Positions 13,805 through 25,756 of a stretch of DNA of 64,000 nucleotides are shown piece by piece. The stretch is from Mastigias papua (taxonomy: Eukaryota; Cnidaria; Scyphozoa; Rhizostomeae; Mastigiidae): the NCBI GenBank assembly GCA_964019165.1, contig OZ025277.1, forward strand, positions 5,456,655 to 5,520,654, given 5' to 3'. The notes beneath the pieces were generated by a model. It ran no database searches. It saw only the letters and a list, made by a program, of their open reading frames with translations, and was not told the origin of the DNA. Position 1 is the first letter of the stretch. Each line of letters begins with the position of its first letter. Made by a program: the position numbers and the translations under genes.

Positions 13805-14125
13805 TCACACATCTTGTATCTTTAAAGACAGTTTTTCATGATTTGTAGCTAAATGTCTTTCCTTCTGCTTTGATGCTATAACCATTGCCTTTGTCTTAGC
13901 AACATGTAAGGACAGCTTATTGCCCTTCAACCATTCAAAGACAGTAGTAAGGTCCTTGTTCATTGCCTCATTCATCAAGTGAGCGTCATCAGATCGGTAG
14001 GAGAGACTAGTGTCATCGGCGTACATTGCTACCGTGGAGTCCTGGATAGCTTGTGGTAGGTCATTAATATAGAGAAGAAATAACAAGGGTTCTAAACACG
14101 ACCATACTGCTCTAATTTTTGGCAC
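13805..14125 (-). pseudogene. LINE reverse transcriptase fragment with YADD
   Basis: A 106-codon segment with LEPLLFLLYINDLPQAI and the catalytic YADDTSL motif, then FEWLKGNKLSLHVAKTKAM, which is RT motifs B-D of a CR1-like LINE. The preceding motif A (DLRKAFDTVDH) is in another frame across 14130-14170, showing at least one frameshift. Confidence 0.85.
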
Positions 14126-14557
14126 AGAATGTGGTCCACAGTGTCAAAAGCTTTTCTTAGGTCGATCAGTAATAAACCAACAAGCTGTCCATTGTCCAAA
14201 CCACTGTACCAGTCATCGGTGGTTTATAGCAGACACGTTAATGTAGAATGCAATGTACCTAAACCAGATTGCTCATTAGCAAGTGGGATATTTGAATTCA
14301 AATGCTGGTACAATTTGTTATAGATCGTGTGAGTCGAAACGTTTACTTCTTGGATATGTCGTAGATTAATTTTAAAGTCGCAATAGTACCACTGGATATG
14401 TCGTTATAAAATCAAGACGAAGAAATGTCTCTTTTTTTGGTTGCGGTCTTTGTACTGAAGTTTATTTTAAAGCTGCGTTTTCCATCAACTAAATGTTATA
14501 GATTAGTCTTTCAAAGAGCCTTGAAATGACTGGCAAAACCGATATTGAGCGATAATT

Positions 14558-15200
14558 CAGGCCCGTCGGAACCGGGGGGGCTGGGGGGGCTTCAGCTCCC
14601 CCAATATTTTGCAACTATTTGCTCTTTAAATTTTCAAGAAAACATTGCAAGGCCATACTATAAATTCGCAAAAATATTAACCAGTTCAGTTGCCAGTTAT
14701 CCCTTTTAATCATTTATTGCGTGTTCAAAGAACCAATGTATACTTGATCAGGAACGTTAAACAGCATGAGCGAAGAAAGTGAAGTCTTGAAAACTGAATA
14801 TGTTATGCGAAGATGCGGGGAGGGCGTGTTTTAAGAGGATCGCTAAATTTTGTTTTGGCAGTGTTTATGATTTCTTAAGTTGATTGCTGGCGTGCATTGC
14901 TCGGAGACAGCACGAAAGTTTTGCTGTCAATGACTGCAAAGTATTCCGTTAGCTTTTTCAGCCACACGTAATGTTAGTAGATGACTGCAAATACATAGAT
15001 TCCAGCCAGTTTACAACTTCCATTTCAAAAATTGTTTTAATTCTGTAAATGGTAATTCGTCCATTAAAAGTGGCAATTTGTATAGCCAGGTTGCTTTCCA
15101 GCAATCTAAAGGGCGTGGTCGAACAAAAATTCTCCCGGAGCCCAGTGCAGTTTGCATTATTCACAGCCCCCCCAATATCAATTTTGTTCCGACGGGCCTG
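14558..15200. mobile_element. hAT-like non-autonomous transposon nested in the LINE, 5-bp TSD
   Basis: A 643-bp insertion with 15-bp TIRs CAGGCCCGTCGGAAC / GTTCCGACGGGCCTG. It is flanked by TAATT on both sides (14553-14557, 15201-15205). Removing it plus one TAATT restores a continuous LINE RT frame (NYRSISVLPVISR), which independently proves the boundaries. The next bases inside the left end are G-rich (gggggggctggggggg). A second copy with matching ends and another 5-bp TSD lies at 47294-47553. It carries no transposase. Assignment to hAT rests on the CAGG ends; a 5-bp TSD is shorter than the usual 8 bp. Confidence 0.85.
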
Positions 15201-16331
15201 TAATTTGATTTCTCACTCTTATCTCCCTCTTTGTAAATGGGTCTAACCAACCCATCAATTTTCCATAAATCGGGAAAGATGCTCGTTTCAAGGGATGTAT
15301 TGAAGAGAATGGTCATGGAATTTTCTAAGAATGGTAAGGCCAGTTTTAGGAAGTAACTTGAAATAGTGGCAATTCCAAAGCTCTTCGAATTAGTGGATTT
15401 GGCAATAGCTTTCCCTTATGTCCTGGACCATAATAGATTTGAATCTAAAGTTTGGAGTTGAACTGTGTAATTGAAAATTGCCTGATAGTAATGGATTCGC
15501 AGTTTCTTCAATGTTTTTAGCAAGACCAGTCCCAATGGTGCAAAAGTAATCGTTCATGACATTTGCAATTTCACTATTGCTTCAGATGTCCTTGCCACAG
15601 TTCCTGACATAATCAATATTGTGGACTTTGACTTTTTATTTATAATTTCATTTATCACTCTCCATGAATCTTTAATATCCCCTTTGCACGCATTGATCTT
15701 TTCGCTGTAATATTTCTTCTTAAGTTGGATGTTGAGAGAATTAGTTGCATTACGAGCTTTTCGATATGATCTCATCAAAGCCGACGATTTGGATCTAACA
15801 GCTACCTATTTTAGTCTGTCTCTGGTCCGCATTAGTGCTTTAAGTTCCTCATTAATCCAGGGGGAACATTTTTCCAACAAACGAATTCGGGCATGATTTT
15901 CAATTATTAGAGAGAGTAGATTTGTCCATTTGCAGATTGAGTAATTCACGTTATCAGTTTTACTTACAATATGGTCCCAGCAGATATTAGATATATCAGA
16001 TAAGAAAGCATCTTGGCTGAAATTTTTCATTTTACGAGATTTTATTATTTTGTGATCCCTTTCAATAGCACCATCAATTTGCGAATGTAATAGACCATGT
16101 AGTGGTCGCTCATACCTATTTCATATACTCATAATTCAATAAAATTTCGGACGCAGCTTGTAGCGATATGATCAATAATAGTAGATGAGCTACAGTTAGA
16201 CCGGGTTGGATCCCCTATAAGCTGCTTTAAACTATAGATGCTTTATAAATTTGACAGGTGTTTAGCATTGCTATCAGTGAATTGATCATGTTCTGTATTG
16301 CCAAAATCACAGTTGGTGTCTCCAAGAAAGA

Positions 16332-16637
16332 TTAGTTCTTTATCTTCTTTATCTGAGTAGCAGAGTATTTTCTCAATTCAACCGTATCACTTGGAGGCCT
16401 GTACCAGGCTAGAACCAGGAAAGATTTTGCTTTAGGGGAATCTACTTCAATACAAACTGTTTCCAGCCCATTAGTTGGAATATCAATTCTATGCTTAAAC
16501 CTTATACCACCTTTGATATAAATGGCTACCCCGTCACCATGGTTAGATCTTTCAAGCCTTACTTGTTCGTAGCCAGGTATACAAGTCAGTTCTTTTGGAT
16601 ACAAAGGATCGATTTTTATCTCATTTAAGGCCAACAT
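16332..16637 (-). pseudogene. LINE endonuclease domain remnant
   Basis: An open segment of 101 codons reading LALNEIKID...GYEQVRLERSNHGDGVAIYIK...LAWYRPPSD. These blocks are typical of the exonuclease-endonuclease-phosphatase domain of CR1/Jockey-type LINEs. The residues before LALNE are scrambled by frameshifts (about 16640-16760), so the N-terminal catalytic block is damaged. Confidence 0.75.
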
Positions 16638-16762
16638 GTAATACCCTTTTTGAACTCAAGATGCCGATGAGGGAAGCCAGCTTACCATCTTATGACATTG
16701 CAAATTTATGGTTCGGGAGTATTTCAGAGGCATGTTCAGCATCTTCCCTGCTTATTAACGAG

Positions 16763-17020
16763 CTAAATATTTTTCAGTTTGGCAGCAACCTTATTAATCC
16801 CCTTCTTGTTAAGATGTAAACCTTTACAACCTATATCATTTCTACTACTGTTATTGTTGTTAATGATATTAATACCAAGTAATTGAATCTTCTTATAGCG
16901 TGTTTGGATGATTTTATTTGCTGACGGTTTATCTACCATTTGTGTTGTTAGCGACAAGATTACTTTGCATCCCTCGATGTTTCTTTCGACTTCTGCTCTA
17001 AAGTCGAGGAGAGCATTCAA
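16763..17020 (-). pseudogene. LINE ORF1 remnant, SGNH/GDSL-hydrolase-like
   Basis: An 85-codon open piece with VERNIEGCKVILSL followed by a GLHLNKKGINKVAAKL end. This is the pattern of the C-terminal half of SGNH-like domains found in ORF1 of many animal CR1-type LINEs (family recognised from memory). The reading continues upstream to about 17100 as HSHTGTNGAIQEG, resembling the domain's HxGTND block with the Asp replaced. Remnant only. Confidence 0.6.
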
Positions 17021-17100
17021 GATCTTATCGGCATTTGCACCTTCTTGGATTGCACCATTAGTACCTGTGTGTGAATGATAACGGATGATGGCTTTTGCAA

Positions 17101-20100
17101 ATTCAAAGAGTCTGAAACCAGGAGACTACAAGCTGGAGGTTGGAGATTGAAAACAGGAAACTAGGGATGGGAGGTGGGAAGTGCTTTTGCATATTCCTCC
17201 AAAAGCAACCAAATTATGTTTAATGCTTCTGATTTTAATGCCCTTGCATGAATAACAACAAGTTCTCTAACATCGTTTTAATTTCACGCAATGATGGAAA
17301 GGCATTTAGACATGGAAGCTTGAATTGAGATGATATTCTTTAAATAGAACTCTGCACCTTGCAAGAAATGCAGAACAGGACACTGTGCCTCATTGAGTTC
17401 TTTCCTATTGAGGAAAAGGTACCATATATACGATCTAGGATCTAAAAACTTAATTCATAATTGTATCCTAATGGTACAGAAAGTCCGGAAATATTTGCAA
17501 ATGATAGCAGACGAAAGTTTATGAGAAGATCTGAGATCTCAATACACGAAACTATGAAAGAACAGCGGTTCTAAAATACCAAAACAACCACGAGAGATCT
17601 CAAATAAATTTTCCTCATATTGACTCGATGGTATTCAATGATTTGTCTTAAGATAAAAGAAATTTACGATCGACGAGCCTGTCAAAAGGAAGTGAGAAAC
17701 TACGCTTTTCTACTTTTTCAGAGGACAAAGTCATACTCAGTTATTAAGGTCAAATTCAATATTTTTGGGAATAAGCTGGGAAGCATTATATTTTGCCATG
17801 AGAATAATTATAACGCAAATATGCACCACCAAATAAACAACAGCATCTTCCCATTAACAAATGCGACTTTTCCTTTCAGTTATCAAGAAACTGGAATACT
17901 CATCATTGACCTTTGCTTCAAATACAAAAATTGAGTGTAATGCCATTCTTATTATGGATTTGTTCAAAACGTCATCCTTGAATATTTTCAAATGTCTCTA
18001 CAAAGGACTCAATATACATTTTCCTTTAGCAACATGGTCAATTTTGATAAGAAATGATAGCGATAATATATTCAGAACATGGCTACTTTGAACAAATGGT
18101 TTCAATGGCCTCACTGGTTGTATTTACTGAAACTATTTTGTTTAGCATATTTCTATTTGTCTCAAAAAAGGAAATTCCTGAACATCCTCTTCAAATTCAA
18201 ATTTACTACTCAATGCGCGTCAAACACGTGAGAGTAGTAGAATCAACATCAAGCCAATGTTTGGAAGAATATTTTTCAAAACATTTTCTATATCAAATTT
18301 AGGAAAAGTTCCTTTACTTGGTTGATAGAAATCTCTCACTTGTTTTATGCATTAGTTTTTTATTTTATTGAAATCACGTTAGGTTTTAAATTTTCCATTA
18401 TGCAGCCTGATTTTTCTTGAAATTAAGTGCTTTTTGAACTAAATTGATACTTGCAGAAAATAACAAAAGCTAAAATTCTGGGTGAAAATAAGTAGTATAA
18501 GAACTTTACGATTAATAAAATTAGGGCAGTTTTAAAAATCCCCTTTCGCTTCATCTTGATATTAAGGCATTGATGTCTATACTACTTTCAGACATTTGAC
18601 CCAGGCTCTATATAAAAGGTTACGTGTACCCCCAATGGACATGATAAACAGAAGGGCTGGGGAACTGCAGCTCTTCCAGTTGAATAGACATCCATTTCAT
18701 TCCAGCAATTTTTCATACAGAACAATAATCTTGAAAGAAAAATAGCTTTGGTTCGATAAGCCTAGGCAAAAATTGACATCGTAAATCACCTTGCACCCAG
18801 ACTGCCTCTCTAGCTTTTTTTATCAGATAGTTTGGAGTCTCCGTAAAGTCCCACCTACACAGACTTGTATCTCAATCTACAGTGAAAGCTCTGTTGATTA
18901 GAGTCGAATGAAATTACCGAAAGCAATGGATATGTATTCAAATTTTTCGCAAAAATAAAGTTAAACTGTGCAGCTGATCGAAACTACCGTATGCAAATCA
19001 GCTTTTAGATAGGGAATATTTAATTATTAATGTCTGTGTGGAAAGCATACGACTTGCCAATCTTTTGTTCTTAGCGAACTTCGTTTTGTAAATGCCTAGT
19101 GATAGTCAACTATGATTTATTTAGGAGTCTTTTGTACGCACTGGACGATGTGAATTGAAAGTAAACAAGAGAACCGCTTGTCGTTTGTTTTTCTCGCTGC
19201 TTATATGAATAAGAAAAAAAAACTGTCTGCTGGAGTTGAGTACTAATCACCTGTGTGAGAACTATTACGCAAACAAGAGAGAACCTTATCACATAGGCCA
19301 AGGAGTACTTATTAGGCATAAAGGATGGCCACCCGATCCATATCTGGTGCATATGGAATAAAGCACGAGGGTATGTGACACTGAGTTTCCAAGCTGGTTT
19401 TATTATCATGCAGCTTAAAGCGCAAGATATGAATTTAGCTTACGAAATAAGATGCCTCAGGGAGGAATTGGTAAGAACTATCTGACATTGGTTCTTAAAT
19501 TCTTTGCTAATTTTGAATAATATAGTTTGAGTTGCAAGAGGACAAGAGATTGCCAGCAATCAGTCATATCCAAATGCTAAGGTTATTATAGATGCAGAGA
19601 AATAGTTGTTGTAATCTTATTGAGAATTAATGCTAAATGAGATAGTTTTTTTTTCATTAAGTTAGACGGAAGGTCATTCTTCATAAGTCAGTAGGGGTTT
19701 GCTTGATCGCAGTGTCCACTTTCTATACTTATTATTGTAGTTCTGTTTGTAGTATTTAGGAAAAAAATAGTTTGACCACCTCAGCTACATTCCTTTTCAA
19801 TATGTCCATGTAAACACCTGCTAAGTTGTTGTTTCCTGATAATCCCTTCTCCCTTCCTACGACTTCCTATTCATGTTAAACATTGCATATGAACTTCTTA
19901 CGAAGTATCGATACCAGTCAACAGAGGAACACAATATGGTGTTTTTTGAGCTTTAGTTGAGAAAAATGACAAACCAAAAATGCATTGCAATACATTACAG
20001 TTGTAGATGTATCTTATGAATGCTGAATTGTTCGCAAGATCAAAGAGTTATTTTGAAGAAGTTCTTCTGAAATACAAAGAAATTGCGTAGAATTTTTTAA

Positions 20101-20563
20101 TTTCCTGCAAAATAATTGAATATTGATCAAAAACAGGAAAGTCTATTGAGATCTGCTCATATTAAAAGCAAGGTAGGGAATGATGAATGTTAGAGTTCAC
20201 CTGAGTACTTTGGAAGATACAACTCGTCATTGTGGCCATGTTTTGCTCAATTACAAAGGTTTGTTCTGTGTGCGTCCAAGCTTTTTACAATGCATCACTT
20301 GTTTTTGAAGTAGGGTCGTTTTCAGATGAATATTGCTACAATGCTTGCCAGAAGTACTTGGAACACCTACACATTTTTAAAGATTCCAGATTCCTGTCGC
20401 TTTTACGTCATGGCAATTAGAGTGTAAACCCTTCCTCCCTTCAACAATACTGAGTCGATAGGGTAGGCCTACAGCATTGTACACATGCATCAATTGTAAC
20501 ATCGAGGTTATTCATGTTTCCTTTAGACAACACTGTTTGAAGGGGAGGGGATACTATAGCTCG
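17101..20563. other. Gene-free stretch, no supported feature
   Basis: AT-rich sequence with overlapping short plus-strand ORFs (17620-18302) and one minus-strand ORF (19110-19409). None shows domain similarity or splice signals I could use. A purine-rich run (gaaaccaggagactacaagctggaggttgg and following) lies at 17110-17180. Confidence 0.45.
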
Positions 20564-21088
20564 TATATAGCGTATTTTTTGTAAACAACTAAAGTCCGGT
20601 GCTGGTTGGCAGTTTCTTAACTTTTCTGGCCATTTTGCCTTCAGAAATTTCTTACTTGTTTCTTAAAGGTCTCAGGTAATGAATTTTTTAAACGTGCTGT
20701 CAACGTAAAGTAAACAGTTCACTCACATTCAGAGATAAACCAATTGAATGTGCTAATTCGAAGAATGATAAAAGATGGTGTATTCAGTCTCTCAACGACC
20801 TTGCTCCACACAACTTGCAAGCAATGTTTTCCAGAAATTCTCACTACTCCACTTACAGAAAAATACCTCAAACGGCCAAATATCGTTCTCCTACAGAGGT
20901 GCAAAATTGTGGAACAGCTTCTCAGCTGAGACAAAGTTGCTATCCTCCCTAACAAATTCAAGCCTCTCATTTTACGTAATTATAGAAGTTTCTTAGGTTT
21001 ACTCAATTTGGATAGGGTTGTTTCTTAACTTTCAAAAAATTGAGCCTATCATTCTTAAAACCTGTTTCTTATAAAAAGAATGGGTGTA
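20564..21088. mobile_element. MITE of the TACAC...ATAAGAA family with a LINE tail inside
   Basis: The right end reads TTTCTTATAAAAAGAATGGG then TGTA. The left end, around tatagcgtattttttgtaaac, is a degenerate inverted match. Internal gtttcttaactttt repeats match the family members at 32291, 58826 and 61053. It is about 525 bp, longer than the 340-380-bp copies because a LINE 3' fragment (20760-20996) sits in it. Confidence 0.45.
20760..20996 (+). pseudogene. LINE reverse transcriptase C-terminal tail fragment
   Basis: Two frames together give LNDLAPHNLQAMFSRNSHYSTY and then SFSYRGAKLWNSFSAETKLLSSL, the characteristic end of CR1/L2-like LINE proteins. A stop and at least one frameshift show it is dead. 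Confidence 0.65.
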
Positions 21089-21700
21089 TAGCGTAAATCA
21101 TAGCTAGTGCTCCAAGACCTTTGGCAGGCATTGTAGCCTTATGGAAAGCAGTTTATTTGACATAAACCTAATAGAAACTGGTGTCACTGGTGAAACAAAT
21201 TTCATTGCTATTTTTCTTAAATCGGATCATTATCAAGAACAGCCCCTGCAATTTATGATAAGTTAAGAGGCATCAAATGGCCTTAAAGATATAATCTATC
21301 TCTTTTGGGAAGTCATTGACTTAGTTCTAGGAAACCGCTGCTTGAGAATTAACTTTAAGATCAGGATTGCAGCGAAAAGCAGAGGCATTTCTTTATCTTC
21401 AAAGATGTTATGACATTACCATTATCGACAATAAACCAGGATGACATAATTTAGGAAGACATAATCATTATATAAATTGGGAAGCCAATCTCCAATTGAT
21501 TGTAGTGTTGTGACACTTAGAAGCTATTGAGTATGGGGATCGCAATGTACCTATCCATCATTTACTCACTTCTAGACCTCGTATCTAATATAGTTAATTT
21601 CTAATGCTAGCATTTATTACTGATTAAAATTAATAAACATAAGATATCCTTACTATTGATGGTTTATTGATATGAGCATTGATAAATATTGATAACCATT

Positions 21701-22499
21701 GGGGTCATTCAATTAGTACGTACGCTCTAAATTGGCTAAAATTTGACCCCCCTCCCCCCTCGTACGCACACGTACGCTTGATACTCACCCCCCTTTTTGC
21801 GAATGTACTCTTGGTTGTTTGACCCCCCCTCATCTCTAAAAGAAGGTTTCTAGACATTCAAAACCACGAAGAAAGACATTTTAAGCATTCACGAGAAATT
21901 AAAATTATCACTTCAAATGTATTTCATGAAAAATCTATAATATTGTCCAAACAAAACAGCATTATACTAGAACAGGGGCTGTCAAATTCATTTGGCCCAA
22001 GGGCCACATAGGGTATAACATGGCGCCACAATGACCTGGTAGGTTGACGGAACCCGAGAGGGCTAGGTAATAGGGGCTTTCAAATATACATAAGTCATCG
22101 CATGTTTCCTATCTGGCATGCTAGATAACGACGAAAAACTGGGTATTCAGCCTTGTAAATGTTACTAGTAAATGTCGCTATTACAATGGGAAAATATCGC
22201 TGGGTTTCAGTTTATTCAAAGTTCCTAGGGGGCCACATTGACGGATTCGGCCTGCGGGCCGTATGATTGACACCCCTGTACTAGAAGTAATCTCAACTGA
22301 ATACGTACTACATTAATTAAATGTCTGTTATGGGACCTTTGCAAATGAAAATATTGCAGGATATATGCAAAAAGCTGATAAGTTTTTGCTTTGCGTACGT
22401 ACTTCATGTATCAACCCCCCTTCCCCCCTTGTATGCATTCGTACGCATTTGCTTGACCCCCTTCCCCCCTTCGTGCGTACGTACTAAATGAATGACCCC
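21701..22499. mobile_element. Long-TIR palindromic MITE, ATT target duplication
   Basis: The TIR GGGGTCATTCAATTAGTACG matches, with one change, the complement of the right end (cgtactaaatgaatgacccc). ATT flanks both sides (21698-21700, 22500-22502). The subterminal regions repeat gtacg and runs of CCCCCCTCCCCCC in inverted order. It contains no ORF. A hAT MITE (21973-22278) has inserted into it. The superfamily is uncertain; a 3-bp TSD is compatible with a Harbinger-like origin, but ATT is not the usual TWA. Confidence 0.75.
21973..22278. mobile_element. hAT MITE with perfect 8-bp TSD TACTAGAA
   Basis: 306 bp, with ends CAGGGGCTGTCAAATTCATT and the complement of gattgacacccctg. Subterminal GGCCCAAGGGCC and GGCCTGCGGGCC palindromes are present. 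TACTAGAA occurs exactly at 21965-21972 and 22279-22286. The end sequence (CAGGGG(x)TGTCAA) belongs to a hAT terminus type widespread in animals. No transposase is present. Confidence 0.92.
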
Positions 22500-22502
22500 A
22501 TT

Positions 22503-23785
22503 ACTAAATGTTTGAGTTCTACAACACAGCCTTTCTTATGTAGGTGATGTATGTCGATTTTCGATGTGATCTGTGGCGCCGGATTTTTGTCGTGACTTGT
22601 TGTTTTCTTCCACACTTTTCAATATTCTCACGAAAATATAATGACGGCACCTTAGCACTACAGTACGCTCTTCGTTCATATTCTAGTCTGGGACATTCTA
22701 GAGGATAAAAGTTAAAAATGTTGGATGTTCAACCGTGGTTAGCCCTCCTACGCGAAAAAACAAGTTCATCTGGGCCCTGCTATCTATTCATGGCAACATC
22801 CCTTATTCTTGGGTATTCAGGTCAGGCATTTGAATCAAGCCGTCCTTCGCAAGTTGAGATCCTATAAAAAATAACATCTGTAACTTAGTGGAAATCAAAG
22901 GGGAGGAGCAGGGGGAGGGCTGGGACCTTCCACATTTTATAGCAAATGTACTATAGTACGAGACTTAGTACACTCTACATCTCTGCAAAATTCAATCTGT
23001 CCACTCGAGTTCCCACTAAAAATGTCGTTCCGGCGCCCCTGGAAATCGTTGTATGATACCCATCTTGCCATATCATTTACAGAAATGATATGCAGGATGA
23101 CAAGGGGACGCCACGTTCCCTTTGAGCTACAAGCGCCTCCTTGAGGGTTACTCTCTAGCAAGCCGACCACTGCCTTTGATTTATAATTTTTGAGAGGCAA
23201 TACTGAAGAAGATTTGTCGGAAAATCTTACTAGCAGCCCTAAACAATACGTCTCTCTACGCTGTAATCATCTTTGTGGAAGGAATAGAGACAGAATCGGA
23301 CAGAATTGCAAAAACGAAGTTATCAGTGACCTTGAATAATTAATTTCAGCAGAATTTATTTAGAATAATGACATTGAATATTCATGATCATTGCAACTAG
23401 GGGAGCAACTTGTCCTGTTTGAGTCCGGAAGACGAGATCAAAGAATTTAATTAACACTGACTCTCAATCTTGCAGCATATATATCTCATATTAACTGTCT
23501 CATATTTTGTAATGTTTCGTCTCGCCCCTTAAAACGTGCCTTTCTTACCTGCTACACATTTTCTGGCTTAAGTCCTTTTCTGTAGTTGTAGTTAGATGCT
23601 TTCTGCGACACAAAGCTCCAATTTGTTGAACAGAAAGCGTAGGAAAAACCTACGGTAGATAGGAACACAACGGAACATTTGTCTCTCTGTTGTAAGTACA
23701 AGAGGCTTATGAATGAAATTACAAGATGAGTATTAAGTTACAAGTGCTGTAAATCAAAAACTGGAGGCCAAGAGTACAAAATATT
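22503..23785. other. Gene-free stretch, no supported feature
   Basis: Unique-looking sequence. A minus-strand ORF at 22937-23200 (87 codons, cysteine-containing, less AT-rich) has no recognisable domain and no flanking splice signals that join to anything. Confidence 0.4.
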
Positions 23786-24054
23786 CAGTGGCGTAACCAG
23801 CGAGATGTTGAAGTTGACACAACTCCTTAGGGCCTCTCAAAGGTTATCAAGGGGCAGTCCTTTTCCATTTATCGATATGAAAGACATTTAATCGCCCGAC
23901 ATTCCCCAATTTACAGGTTACTTATTGTTTCTTTTCTCCCTTGTTGATAAAACCCTTATTCGTCAATTTGTCTTGATTTGGGAAAATTTTCAGCAAGATA
24001 AGTCCCCCAAGAAATTTAGTCAAGAAAGCTCCAAGTCGTTCTGTTACGCCACTG
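23786..24054. mobile_element. hAT MITE, CAGTGGCGTAAC ends
   Basis: Left end CAGTGGCGTAACCAG, right end CTGTTACGCCACTG. These are the inverted termini of a very common hAT MITE type. Length is 269 bp. The flanks (aaaatatt / aaatcgct) agree only in part, so the target duplication has eroded. Confidence 0.8.
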
Positions 24055-25563
24055 AAATCGCTGTATATTATTTAGCATAAAGGCTGGGCGATCAAGTAGC
24101 CTATTGGTTAGAGCATTAATCCATTTTGAGTGTGATAGGCTTGTGTCAGTGGCCAACTTAGCTTTAACATAGCAATGGCATAGGATAAGTGTCTCTCCAA
24201 CGTGCACTCCCTAAAGTATGGGTTCCAGTATGGAACTAACTTTTACCGTACTTTAACAGCTGTTCAATCATTATCACACTATTTCCATTATGTTTCAGTC
24301 TGCTGAAGCCCTAAATCTGTCCTTGCTAGTAGATTTTAGAGTGACGATTGCACAAGTCAGAAAGATAGACCAATCTGAAAGCTGCCTAGGAAATTTTCAA
24401 GCAACAACTACAACAAACACGTGGTGCATCTGTTAATTTAAATGTGTTGACTTTGGTGGATTAAAAATAATTGTCTGTTTACAAACATTAGAACTATTTA
24501 TTAAACACTAACTAATTTTCCTTGTCTGTATTAAAAATAAAGTTAATGAAATAAAATGACTCAATTATGATTTTGAGCAATCCAAAAATCAATTACCAGA
24601 ATTTACTGCAATCAGATGGATTAAAAAGTTCGAGTTTTATGCTCCTTAGCAAACCAAACATGCGGTATTTAAATTATTGGAACTTATAATCATCAAGGGG
24701 ATTTCAATACGCTTTGAAACTCATGGAACTTTAGAACTCCACAAAATTCATTGATGCATACTTTCCTATTTGAGCAACATTCAAGCTGAGAACCCACACC
24801 TCGTTTTTTTTTATGAATTTGCTTCAACGACAGTATTGATAGTGAAGAAAATGAAATCATACTGGACAGTGATGGTAACTGCGATTTTAATTGTTAACAG
24901 CCATAAACTTGTGAATGCAAAAATGTTCAAGTAGATTATAACAAATTTCTTTCTTAGTTAATGAATAAACATACTAGGGTTGCAGCAGCAAACAATGGGC
25001 AAAACAAGCAACAGGTAGTTACTCATCAGCGTTTCCCATCTACAGTTTAATACCAAGGTTTTGCAAATTGGGATGGTGGGCCATTATTTAGTGTATTGAA
25101 TGCGAAAAAATAATGCTTCATGCTCGAAAGAAGCAAGAGGCTAAGTAATTGAGAAATGAGCACCAGTGAATATGCTAAAGCATCATTCACAAACAACCTA
25201 CACCAGGTAGATTGGTCGTGTTATCCCCTTTTTAAGATAGAATAGAATAAGGTTCCTAATATAACCTAACTCTGATTCAATCAGACAACAAGAAAGTTGA
25301 TGAAAGAAAGGGACTTGGGAAAAGGCTACTCAAAGATTTCCTGAGAGGGGATGGTCAGTATATAAGCAACTTAGAAACAAAATCAAAAGACAAAGTTGCT
25401 TTTATAGACAAAGCATTTTATGGCATAGAATTAACGCAGTTTCTCGATAAAATGCATACTGATGTATAAAATGGACGATTTAACGTGGTTAGTACAGATG
25501 ATAAAAGTTGCTTGTTAAAGATCGATCTTTTATTCAGACTAAAACTATTCGAGTCAACCATGA
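24055..25563. other. Gene-free stretch left of the BEL element
   Basis: AT-rich sequence without ORF or TIR pairs that I can support. A tRNA A-box-like string (tagcctattggttagagca) at about 24096-24114 lacks a convincing B box. Confidence 0.45.
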
Positions 25564-25567
25564 ATGT
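25564..25567. repeat. BEL element target site duplication ATGT (left)
   Basis: ATGT immediately left of the left LTR is repeated at 31358-31361, directly right of the right LTR. Four to six bases is the usual range for BEL/Pao integration. Confidence 0.9.
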
Positions 25568-25710
25568 TGTACCGATTTGTCCCGATACATAAACTCCCAA
25601 TATTCACAACAACGATAAAAGCCCTTCCTTACTCTCCTTTCTCACTAAAAAACGTGTTCGTTAACCAAAACGAGGCTAAACTAAAATTGTTCGATAAATC
25701 AACTTGTACA
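25568..25710 (-). repeat. BEL/Pao 3' LTR (143 bp)
   Basis: Base-for-base identical by eye to 31215-31357. The termini are TGTAC...GTACA, so the LTR also has 5-bp inverted ends. Confidence 0.97.
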
Positions 25711-25719
25711 CACTCCCCT
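25711..25719 (-). promoter_or_regulatory. Polypurine tract
   Basis: On the element strand, AGGGGAGTG lies directly against the 3' LTR. Position and composition fit the plus-strand primer, although one T interrupts the purines. Confidence 0.7.
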
Positions 25720-25756
25720 AAAAGTTTAGTGGAAACTAAAGTTTTACTCAATCAGT

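Larger units (their letters stand above)
13295..17100 (-). mobile_element. CR1-like LINE with SGNH-like, endonuclease and RT regions (decayed)
   Basis: A minus-strand non-LTR retrotransposon readable in pieces. From 5' to 3' these are a GDSL/SGNH-hydrolase-like ORF1 segment (17100-16763), an apurinic-type endonuclease segment (16637-16332), the linker (16030-15554), RT core motifs (NYRSISVLPVISR on both sides of 14558-15200; DLRKAFDTVDH near 14170-14135; YADD at about 14012-14023), and an RT C-terminus with NYCSVWGNCGATERK and LKTIQDLTDTKFNTVVFKTLNGLAPEYL (about 13640-13390). The frame changes several times, and stops are present, so it is inactive. The RT is split by a 643-bp DNA transposon. 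The ends are not sharply defined. Confidence 0.85.

Noticed and set aside
24088..24140. tRNA-like sequence (tagcctattggttagagca)
   Set aside because: It fits a tRNA A box, but no B box (GGTTCRANTCC) or acceptor-stem pairing follows. At most it is a decayed tRNA-derived SINE head.
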